Shown here in pieces: positions 57,933 through 64,000 of a stretch of DNA of 64,000 nt. The notes beneath the pieces were generated by a model. That model made no database searches. It had not been told where the DNA came from and saw only the letters and a program-made list of their open reading frames with translations. The DNA is from Gallionella sp. UBA4121 (GTDB taxonomy: Bacteria; Pseudomonadota; Gammaproteobacteria; Burkholderiales; Gallionellaceae). The position numbers were made by a program, and so were the translations under genes. The DNA lies in assembly GCA_002381565.1 (NCBI GenBank), contig DFWZ01000060.1, positions 34,537 through 98,536 on the forward strand. Reading direction: 5' to 3'. Position 1 is the first letter of the stretch. Each line of letters starts with the position of its first letter.

Positions 57933-57952
57933 CCCCGATGGGGCGATTTTTT
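57933..57952 (+). terminator. Weak terminator candidate after lolD
   Basis: CCCC-GAT-GGGG followed by CGA and T6, 48 bp past the lolD stop. The stem is only 4 bp. Confidence 0.4.
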
Positions 57953-58102
57953 GCGATTTTCGAGTATTCCGTTCACGGCGAGTTTCGAGGAACGGCCAAA
58001 CCATGATGCTGTTCCACTGATGAAACAACTAAGTATTGACTAAGCACGATCGAACATGCGCAAAGTCACTGCTTATTGCACGGGAAATTGTTAATCATCC
58101 GG

Positions 58103-58122
58103 ATACCGGCCTGCGCCGGTAT
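58103..58122. repeat. Extragenic palindrome of the CCGGCxxGCGCCGG type
   Basis: ATACCGGC-CTGC-GCCGGTAT, an 8-bp perfect stem followed by GACG. This is the common dispersed palindrome whose chance translation reads IPACAGMT, found in many proteobacterial intergenic regions. Confidence 0.65.
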
Positions 58123-58164
58123 GACGCAATTTTGTGCTAATGAACCGCTGATTTATTCGGTTTT

Positions 58165-58208
58165 GTCGTTCCCGTCCCCGATTAATTCATTCGGGGACGG
58201 GCTGCGGC
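58165..58208. repeat. 44-nt hairpin repeat, copy 2
   Basis: Perfect 11-bp stem CCCGTCCCCGA/TCGGGGACGGG (58171-58181 with 58191-58201) around a 9-nt loop, then GCTGCGGC. Same orientation as copy 1 upstream of lolC, so the pair brackets lolCD as direct repeats. Confidence 0.88.
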
Positions 58209-58329
58209 AGTCGCACGGCGTATTGATGATTTGCAGACAACATCTCTCTTTCAGCGTTATCGACGTGAACCTGATTTCCTTGAGGGCTGACAGCAAAAAT
58301 GAGCGCGTCACTTTCCTCGCATCATAAAA

Positions 58330-58848
58330 TCAGCCCTCCCGCCGCCGTTTTCTGGAACGCCATTTCAAAATCACCGCAACACGCCATGCGATGCGCACAA
58401 AGACGTAACCAGTAACTGAAAAAAATATCGCCAGCAACGGCAGGCCAATCAGCAGCGGTTTGCCAAGCTGCGCCAGCCAGCCCCTCCAGCCGGCAGCGTA
58501 CACCAATGCCAGCAAGGGCACGGGCAGCTCGGTGCCGCTCACCCACGCACCGAGCCGATATGCCAGCAGGTACAACGGCACGATGGTAAATGGATTGGTG
58601 TACAGCGTGGAAAACAGTGCAACCGGCAAATTGACGCGAAGCAACACGGCCATCAGCGTAGCGGCCAGCATTTGCAACGGCCCCGGTATCAGCCCGCAAA
58701 ACAGCCCCACCGCCACCCCCCCGGCCACCTGCCTGCGATGCAGATGCCACAGATCCGGCTTCTGCAACCAGTTGCCAAACGGCTTCAACCAGCGGTTGTT
58801 TTTAACCGTATCGTGGTGTGGCAGGAACTTGCGTAAAAGATTTCGCAT
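58330..58848 (-). CDS. DUF2062 membrane protein
   Basis: 172 aa. Family core HRRQVAGGVAVGLFCGLIPGP and LFSTLYTNPFTIVPLYLLAYRLG with three to four hydrophobic helices; the basic C-terminus (KWRSRKRRREG) is cytoplasmic. DUF2062 proteins have no settled function and often lie beside comEC or exporter genes, as here. The start is 33 bp from the divergent comEC start. Confidence 0.85.
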   Translation of the reverse strand: MRNLLRKFLPHHDTVKNNRWLKPFGNWLQKPDLWHLHRRQVAGGVAVGLFCGLIPGPLQMLAATLMAVLLRVNLPVALFSTLYTNPFTIVPLYLLAYRLGAWVSGTELPVPLLALVYAAGWRGWLAQLGKPLLIGLPLLAIFFSVTGYVFVRIAWRVAVILKWRSRKRRREG

Positions 58849-58881
58849 GACGTCATTCTAGCCTCGCGTTACGCTACGCGC

Positions 58882-61323
58882 ATGGTTCTCTTCACGCTAT
58901 TTTTTACCCTCGGCGTGTGGCTGCTGCAACAGCAGGCTGCGCTGCCGAATTTTGTCTGGGCGTGGTTGCTGGCAGGACTGCCACTTGCGCTGCTGATGCC
59001 AACCCGAACGGTAGCGCTGCGACTTGCCCGCGCGCTGCTGATTGCAGCCTTCGCCTGCGGCTCAGGCTTTTACTGGGCCGCCTGGCAGGGCGAACAACGC
59101 CTGTCCGTCAGTTTGCCTGACAACTGGCAGGGACACGACATCATCGTTGTCGGCGTGGTTGCCGAATTGCCTCATATAACCGAACGAGGTCAACGCTTCA
59201 AATTCACCGTCGAAAAAACGCTCACGCCAGGAATCAACACACCAAAGCACATTTACCTATCCACCTATGCAGACCCGAAAAATCCCCCTCCGACAGTCCA
59301 CGCCGGCGAGCGCTGGCAATTTACGACTCGTCTGAAACAGCCTCATGGCAGCAGCAATCCGCATGGTTTCGATTTTGAACTGTGGGCACTGGAGAACGAT
59401 GTACGCGCGGCAGGCTACGTGAAAGCCGGCAATGTGCGACTGGATACACTGGCCGACGGGTTGTTTTATCGCATGGAATCCTGGCGCGAAGCGGTGCGCA
59501 ATAAATTTAACGCCACATTGGGACAAGCGCCCTATACAGGCGTATTGACCGCATTGGCCGTAGGCGACCAGGACAGCATCCCGCAGACGCAATGGCAGTT
59601 ATTCAGACGTACCGGCGTAGTCCACCTGATGAGCATCTCAGGCCTGCACATCACCATGCTCTCAGGTCTGTGCTTTACGCTCATCTACTGGCTGTGGCGA
59701 CGCAGCACCCGATTGACGCTGTGGCTGCCGGCGCGAAAAGCCGCCGCAATCGCAGCCTTGCTGACAGCCTTAGTCTATGGGCTGCTGGCAGGCTTTGGCG
59801 TACCCGCACAGCGTACCGTGTACATGGTGGCCGCTGTTGCCGCAGCATTGTGGCTCAATCGCAATTTCTCACTCGGCCAGATACTCAGCATCGCGCTGAC
59901 AGGCGTGCTGCTCCCCGATCCCTGGGCGGTGCTCTCCCCCGGTTTCTGGCTGTCATTCGGTGCAGTGGCGCTCATCCTGTACACAAGCTCCCACCGCATC
60001 GGGGGCGAAAATGGCACAAGCGATGCCGTCATCGGGCAACTACCCGGTCCGACCCGGCGAATTTCGCCGTCTGTGCTGTTTCAGTTTTTGCGCCAATATG
60101 CCGTCGTGCAATGGGCGGTGACCATAGGCCTGATTCCGCTGCTGCTGGCGCTGTTCGGGCAACTCTCGCTGGTTTCTCCCGTCGCCAACGCCATAGCGAT
60201 TCCGCTGGTGAGCCTGATGGTCGTGCCGCTTGCACTGACAGCTGCCGTGTTGCCGTTCGATGCGCCGCTGTGGCTGGCGCATAGCGCGCTTCACCTGACC
60301 ATGATTCCGCTGCAATTTTTGAGCAACTGGCCACTGTGGACACAACATGCACCGCACCCATGGAGCATCGTTGCCGGCATGCTGGGCGTGGCCTGGATGC
60401 TGACACCCAGAGGGTTTCCTGCGCGCTGGCTGGGAGGACTGATGCTGCTGCCGATGTTTTTAAATTCGCCCGAACTACCTGAACCCGGCGCCCTGCGCCT
60501 GATCGTCTTCGATGTCGGACAAGGTTTGTCGGCAGCAGTACAAACCCGGCATCACGCGCTGCTCTACGACACAGGACCCGATTTCCCGGGCGAGTCAGAC
60601 AGCGGCAACCGCATCCTGATCCCGAGCCTGCGGGGCATGGGAATAGCCTCACTGGACGGATTAATCCTGAGCCACGACGACACCGATCACATCGGCGGCA
60701 CGGTTTCCGTTTTGCAGGCGATGCCGGTCGGCTGGATCGCCTCTTCACAGCCGGTCGATACCATTCCGACTGTGCCTTCAAAGGCCATTTCACCCTTTGA
60801 CAAATTCGGCACCAACGGCCCTGCCCTGATGCGCCGCTGCCGGGATGGAATGAGCTGGAACTGGGACGGTGTGCAATTCGATATCCTGCATCCGGATCAA
60901 AACAGCGTCCGTCCGCACGACAACAACCAGAGTTGCGTGTTGCGCATCAGCACAGGTCATCAGCACATTCTGCTCGCAGGCGATATCGAAAAACGCGCCG
61001 AACAACGACTGCTCAACGTACATGCCGACCAGCTTCCCGCCGGCCTGCTGGTGGTTCCGCATCACGGCAGTTCCGGTTCATCGGGCGAAAACTTTGTCGC
61101 TGCCGTCCTGCCTGACTACGCCGTGTTCACTTCCGGGTACCTCAACCGCTTCGGCCATCCAAAGGAAGCGATCCGGCAGCGCTATATGGACAGCGGCGCT
61201 ACTTTGCTGCGCTCGGACGAGGACGGCGCAATCCTGGTCGACATGAACGCGAACGGCATGGCAGTTGAACGCTACCGCAAGACGCATAGCCGCTACTGGA
61301 CGCATATGCCGACAGGCAGCTAG
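58882..61323 (+). CDS. comEC: DNA internalisation competence protein ComEC/Rec2
   Basis: 813 aa. N-terminal DUF4131-like part with early helices, the Competence domain (about 220-500; LAVGDQDSIPQTQWQLF, HLMSISGLHITMLSG, GVPAQRTVYM), and a C-terminal metallo-beta-lactamase domain (VFDVGQGLSAAV, LSHDDTDHIGG, VPHHGSSGSS). It forms the inner-membrane channel for transforming single-stranded DNA. The complete set suggests natural competence, if pilus and comEA genes are present elsewhere. ATG 58882 has no strong ribosome site. Confidence 0.94.
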   Translation: MVLFTLFFTLGVWLLQQQAALPNFVWAWLLAGLPLALLMPTRTVALRLARALLIAAFACGSGFYWAAWQGEQRLSVSLPDNWQGHDIIVVGVVAELPHITERGQRFKFTVEKTLTPGINTPKHIYLSTYADPKNPPPTVHAGERWQFTTRLKQPHGSSNPHGFDFELWALENDVRAAGYVKAGNVRLDTLADGLFYRMESWREAVRNKFNATLGQAPYTGVLTALAVGDQDSIPQTQWQLFRRTGVVHLMSISGLHITMLSGLCFTLIYWLWRRSTRLTLWLPARKAAAIAALLTALVYGLLAGFGVPAQRTVYMVAAVAAALWLNRNFSLGQILSIALTGVLLPDPWAVLSPGFWLSFGAVALILYTSSHRIGGENGTSDAVIGQLPGPTRRISPSVLFQFLRQYAVVQWAVTIGLIPLLLALFGQLSLVSPVANAIAIPLVSLMVVPLALTAAVLPFDAPLWLAHSALHLTMIPLQFLSNWPLWTQHAPHPWSIVAGMLGVAWMLTPRGFPARWLGGLMLLPMFLNSPELPEPGALRLIVFDVGQGLSAAVQTRHHALLYDTGPDFPGESDSGNRILIPSLRGMGIASLDGLILSHDDTDHIGGTVSVLQAMPVGWIASSQPVDTIPTVPSKAISPFDKFGTNGPALMRRCRDGMSWNWDGVQFDILHPDQNSVRPHDNNQSCVLRISTGHQHILLAGDIEKRAEQRLLNVHADQLPAGLLVVPHHGSSGSSGENFVAAVLPDYAVFTSGYLNRFGHPKEAIRQRYMDSGATLLRSDEDGAILVDMNANGMAVERYRKTHSRYWTHMPTGS

Positions 61324-61482
61324 ACCGAATTGCCTAGGTATTTCGGCATATTGACCGCCGCCCTGAAAAATGGAACACTGCCAGCCTGTCGCGAATCAAA
61401 ACAACGGGAGAGGCTATGCAGCTCCAGTCTGCCGTTGTCTCGCTGGCAATCACAGACTGGCATCATTTTAATCAGACAATTC

Positions 61483-61896
61483 ATGCTATCGCAAAAAAAA
61501 CTCTCCCCTGACCAGGCATTCGACATTGCCGATGCCATGCAGGCAGCGGCCGCAGCCGCACTCACGCTACGCCGCTCAATAAAAGACAGCTTGTCGCACC
61601 AGGAATATGAAGTGCTGGTGGAAAAGGAAACGGCGCTGCGCTATGACGCAGACCGTTATCGCGCCGTCGGCATTAAGCTGCTGGCCAACAACGGTGCACT
61701 CACGACGAAGAATCTCGTCAGTGCTATCGACAATGCAACCCGTGCAATCAACGAAATCAAGGATGTCGGGCGGGTGCTCAACATCCTGGGTGGATTAGTC
61801 ACGCTCGGCGTCACGATAACAGGCGGCAATGCGCAAGCCATCTTGGCGCAAATCACAGAACTCAAAGCGACGGTAAAAGCCAACACGCCTGTATAA
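61483..61896 (+). CDS. Hypothetical protein, helical with C-terminal hydrophobic segment
   Basis: 137 aa, not recognised. Mostly helix-forming and charged (AFDIADAMQAAAAAALTLRR, EYEVLVEKETALRYDADRYR), then one hydrophobic, glycine-rich segment (about 103-122, VLNILGGLVTLGVTITGG) and a short tail. No signal peptide. The start at 61483 (MLSQKKLSPDQ) is preferred over an in-frame TTG at 61330 because the intervening sequence is not protein-like. No clear ribosome site. Composition resembles small phage- or colicin-associated helical proteins, but that is speculation. Confidence 0.6.
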   Translation: MLSQKKLSPDQAFDIADAMQAAAAAALTLRRSIKDSLSHQEYEVLVEKETALRYDADRYRAVGIKLLANNGALTTKNLVSAIDNATRAINEIKDVGRVLNILGGLVTLGVTITGGNAQAILAQITELKATVKANTPV

Positions 61897-62081
61897 GGAG
61901 GGTTCTTGGCAGGCCTTGTGCCGGCAGTGAACTGACAGATAAAAACCAGCCCTGGCAATTTATCCCTCAGCGCGTTGGCGACATCCCCTGCCGACAGCTC
62001 AAAAACATGTTTCCCCCTTTTTGAAGATAAAACGCCGTCTGTCGATAAGCAAAAGCAGCGTGCCTGTGCTACCCTTGACCC

Positions 62082-62537
62082 ATGAAAAATATCAGCCATC
62101 ACATCGCATCCCTTGCCATCGCCGCTTGGACAGGCAGCCTGTGGGCCATCGGTTATCTCGCCGTACCTGTGCTGTTTTATGCACAGCCTGACAGACAACT
62201 GGCTGGCATGCTGGCAGGCAGCATGTTTGTCAATGCAGGTTATGTCAGTCTGGTTTGCGGCATCTATTTGCTCGCCTACTTCGCATCCTGGTCCGGCCGC
62301 GCTGTGATTCGCCTGCCGCTGTTCTGGCTGGCAGCGTCCATGCTTTCGATTTCACTGCTAATACAGTTCGGCATTACCCCCATCATGAATGACCTCAAAG
62401 CGCAGGCGCTGCCGCTCGATGTGATGCACAGCGCGCTCTACGGGCGTTTCAAAATGCTGCACGGCATCTCCAGCATCGCCTATTTAATCGAAAGTCTGCT
62501 AGGCGTCTTTCTGGTCATCAAAAGCCGCCGTACATGA
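62082..62537 (+). CDS. DUF4149 membrane protein
   Basis: 151 aa with four transmembrane helices (about 8-30, 45-68, 78-98, 125-146) in the pattern of DUF4149: AAWTGSLWAIGYLAVPVLF, conserved arginine/histidine near GRFKMLHGISSI. Unknown function; often next to envelope or division genes in betaproteobacteria. No ribosome site is evident before the ATG. Confidence 0.8.
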   Translation: MKNISHHIASLAIAAWTGSLWAIGYLAVPVLFYAQPDRQLAGMLAGSMFVNAGYVSLVCGIYLLAYFASWSGRAVIRLPLFWLAASMLSISLLIQFGITPIMNDLKAQALPLDVMHSALYGRFKMLHGISSIAYLIESLLGVFLVIKSRRT

Positions 62538-62602
62538 ACGGACGCATTCAATCCGTGCGGCCAATCCTTGAGCCTGCATAAGCCAACCTTCTGATTATCA
62601 AT

Positions 62603-62752
62603 ATTAACAGGCTGCTGAAAAACTATTGCGCTCGCCGATACGGCGTCAAAAAGTGGCTCGAAATGCTCGATTACTCTGTGTAAACTCCGCTTTCTCGCCT
62701 CTTTTTTCCTTGTCTCGGCTTCGCTCATAACGTTTTTCAGCAGTCTGTTAAT
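62603..62752. mobile_element. 150-bp MITE-like element
   Basis: Terminal inverted repeats of 21 bp with one mismatch: ATTAACAGGCTGCTGAAAAAC at 62603-62623 (first 20 bases shown by position) and its complement at 62732-62752. Flanked on both sides by CAAT (62599-62602 and 62753-62756), a possible target duplication. No transposase gene inside. TIRs beginning near GGCTGCTGAAAAA resemble the ends of some IS families; family not assigned. Confidence 0.7.
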
Positions 62753-62863
62753 CAATCAACAAATACACCCGTGCAAATTTGCCTCACGCACGCGGGCGGC
62801 AAGCCACGTCCGTTCACAGCCGCCCCCTGTTAAACGTATATTTTAACTGTATTAATTTTTTTC

Positions 62864-62905
62864 TTGCATTAACAGTATTACTGTATACACTGTTAATTAC
62901 AGTAA
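62864..62905 (+). promoter_or_regulatory. Promoter with overlapping operator dyads
   Basis: TTGCAT (62864-62869) and TACACT (62886-62891) at 16-bp spacing form a plausible promoter. It is covered by dyads: ACAGTA-T-TACTGT (62872-62884), TTAACAG...CTGTTAA (62868-62874 with 62890-62896), TTACTGTA...TACAGTAA (62878-62885 with 62898-62905) and the palindrome TGTATACA (62882-62889). Such density suggests a repressor binding site. Confidence 0.55.
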
Positions 62906-62927
62906 TGTCTTGAATGGAGGATAAGTC

Positions 62928-63107
62928 ATGGAACAATCATTTTCACACGGCCTGCTTTATTCAGTCGCGCCCGAAAATATTTCCGAGCTGCATTTACAGG
63001 ACGAAACGAATACATATGATGAATTCGAGTGGGAAAAACAGGGGTCAGCGATTAGCTCGTTAATCCTGGCTGCGCTCGCTTTTTTAAAAAAGCCCGACGC
63101 CAGATAG
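62928..63107 (+). CDS. Small 59-aa protein, unknown
   Basis: Begins MEQSFSHGLLYSVAPENISE, acidic in the middle (LQDETNTYDEFEWEKQ), with a hydrophobic stretch near the end (ISSLILAALAFL) and a basic tail KKPDAR. A strong ribosome site GGAGG precedes the ATG at 7-8 nt, and a dyad-rich promoter lies just upstream, so the ORF is likely real. No family recognised. The hydrophobic end could insert in the membrane. Confidence 0.6.
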   Translation: MEQSFSHGLLYSVAPENISELHLQDETNTYDEFEWEKQGSAISSLILAALAFLKKPDAR

Positions 63108-63253
63108 AATTGCTGCTGACAATCTGCAAAAGTGATCGGCGGCAGCAATGATTTTCAGAAGTTCACGTCTCCCACAAGACAGCCTGTCGAAACCACGACA
63201 ACAGGGGGCGCTCATCAGCCTTTTCTGCTCAGTGTGCAGCCTAATGCGGCGTT

Positions 63254-63290
63254 AAAAAAGCTGGCCACGGATTACGTAGCCAGCTTTTTT
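63254..63290. terminator. Bidirectional terminator
   Basis: 12-bp stem AAAAAAGCTGGC/GCCAGCTTTTTT (63254-63265 with 63279-63290) with a 13-nt loop and U-tracts on both strands. It ends pntB on the minus strand and the small-ORF transcript on the plus strand. Confidence 0.9.
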
Positions 63291-63312
63291 TCGTTAACAA
63301 ACTTGTTTTTCT

Positions 63313-64000
63313 TCAGGCGATCGCCTTGATGATATCCTCGACCACCTTCTTGGCATCGCCAAACACCATCATGGTCTTATCCATGTAGAACAGGTCGTTG
63401 TCCAGCCCCGCATAACCGGTCGCCATGGAACGCTTGACCACCAGCACCGTGCGCGCCTTGTACACATCGAGTATCGGCATGCCGTAGATCGGGCTGGACT
63501 TGTCGTTTTTGGCCGCAGGATTCACCACGTCGTTAGCGCCGATCACCAGCACCACGTCGGTATCGGCAAACTCGTTGTTGATCTCGTCCATTTCCACGAC
63601 CTGCTCGTAGGGAACTTCGGCCTCAGCCAGCAGCACATTCATGTGGCCCGGCATGCGCCCTGCCACCGGATGAATCGCGTAGCGAACCTTGACGCCTTTC
63701 TCGGTCAGCACCTTGGACATTTCGTTGATGGCATGCTGCGCGCGCGCCACGGCCAGACCGTAACCCGGCACGATGATCACCGAGTCGGCATTGCCCATCA
63801 GGAACGCCGCATCGTCCGCACTGCCGGAACGATAGGTCTTCTGCACGCCGCCGTCATCCGCCGCTGCCAATGCTTCGCCGCCGAAGCCGCCCAGGATCAC
63901 GTTGAAGAACGAGCGGTTCATCGCACGACACATGATATAGGACAGGATCGCGCCGGAGGTGCCCACTAACGAGCCTGCGATGATCAGCATGTTGTTTTTC
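63313..64000 (-). CDS. pntB: NAD(P) transhydrogenase subunit beta (partial, N-terminus outside window)
   Basis: The last 229 codons of PntB, the proton-pumping transhydrogenase subunit that binds NADP(H). After the end of a membrane helix ([20 protein letters not shown]) comes the NADP domain d[22 protein letters not shown] with the GYGxxxA nucleotide loop, [38 protein letters not shown] and the terminal [11 protein letters not shown]...[11 protein letters not shown]. The gene continues beyond 64000. It produces NADPH from NADH using proton motive force, useful for an autotroph. Confidence 0.95.
   Translation of the reverse strand, partial: KNNMLIIAGSLVGTSGAILSYIMCRAMNRSFFNVILGGFGGEALAAADDGGVQKTYRSGSADDAAFLMGNADSVIIVPGYGLAVARAQHAINEMSKVLTEKGVKVRYAIHPVAGRMPGHMNVLLAEAEVPYEQVVEMDEINNEFADTDVVLVIGANDVVNPAAKNDKSSPIYGMPILDVYKARTVLVVKRSMATGYAGLDNDLFYMDKTMMVFGDAKKVVEDIIKAIA

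Larger units (their letters stand above)
57885..58329. other. lolD-DUF2062 intergenic region with repeats
   Basis: 445 bp without a supported gene. It contains a weak terminator, a short GC-rich extragenic hairpin and the second 44-nt hairpin repeat, all listed separately. Confidence 0.7.
62538..62927. other. DUF4149-small ORF intergenic region
   Basis: 390 bp that hold the MITE-like element (62603-62752) and the dyad-rich promoter (62864-62905). The rest shows no gene. Confidence 0.7.

Noticed and set aside
61330..61482. Extension of the 137-aa hypothetical to a TTG at 61330
   Set aside because: The added 51 residues look random, and no ribosome site precedes the TTG.
62878..62905. LexA (SOS) box in the small-ORF promoter
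   Set aside because: The CTGT and ACAG halves are 14 bp apart rather than the 8 bp of the E. coli-type box, so it does not fit the known LexA site, though another repressor is likely.
63132..63329. 65-codon plus-strand ORF after the 59-aa gene
   Set aside because: GTG start without ribosome site, and it runs through the strong bidirectional terminator into pntB.

Overview
The window looks like the chromosome of a chemolithotrophic betaproteobacterium. Nitrosomonadales relatives such as Gallionellaceae or Sulfuricellaceae fit best; this is inferred from gene content and protein resemblance, with no phylogeny run. Support comes from sulfur-oxidation genes (a SoeA-like molybdoenzyme, a sulfide:quinone oxidoreductase, a DsrC/TusE-like protein, small c-type cytochromes), a complete System I cytochrome c maturation operon, Gram-negative envelope genes (lpx, bam, skp, lol) and several c-di-GMP proteins. 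I found no rRNA, tRNA, CRISPR array, prophage or intact insertion sequence.

Region 1 (1-7.1 kb), sulfur and redox: a truncated soeA-like gene is divergent from a GAF histidine kinase/LuxR-type regulator pair. The pair is followed by sqr, a RutE-like nitroreductase, a tusE/dsrC-like gene, a thioredoxin and a cytochrome c. Region 2 (7.1-18.6 kb), mixed metabolism: DEDDh exonuclease, head-to-head selD/selU, a c'-type cytochrome, zapE, a VOC protein, purT, class I aldolase, pepN, a glycine-zipper protein and a secreted protein with eight RGGEGW repeats. Region 3 (18.8-25.2 kb), signalling: HD-GYP protein, CLC channel, spermidine-synthase-like protein, a GGDEF-EAL/HDOD pair possibly preceded by a 31-codon leader ORF.

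Region 4 (25.2-32.1 kb) is ccmABCDEFGHI on the minus strand, mostly with 4-nt overlaps, divergent from fabI. Region 5 (33.1-35.4 kb) holds a receiver-TPR protein coupled to a short histidine kinase. Region 6 (35.6-49.9 kb) is the conserved translation/envelope cluster rpsB-tsf-pyrH-frr-uppS-cdsA-dxr-rseP-bamA-skp-lpxD-fabZ-lpxA-lpxB-rnhB, with a terminator-like hairpin between rpsB and tsf and a repeat element inserted directly before uppS.

Region 7 (50-55.4 kb) has two small regulatory or membrane genes and a porin/periplasmic binding protein/Cache-PAS-GGDEF-EAL cluster; the EAL gene is split by one in-frame TAA. Region 8 (55.4-64 kb) carries lolC-lolD flanked by two copies of a 44-nt hairpin repeat, then a DUF2062 gene, comEC, two small genes, a 150-bp MITE-like element, a dyad-rich promoter before a 59-aa ORF, and the 3' part of pntB.

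The items most worth a second look are the nonsense-split c-di-GMP gene, the MITE-like element, the dyad-packed promoter with its small ORF, the possible Pho-box array near the porin cluster, and the short repeat that both precedes uppS and has become coding sequence at the start of lolD.
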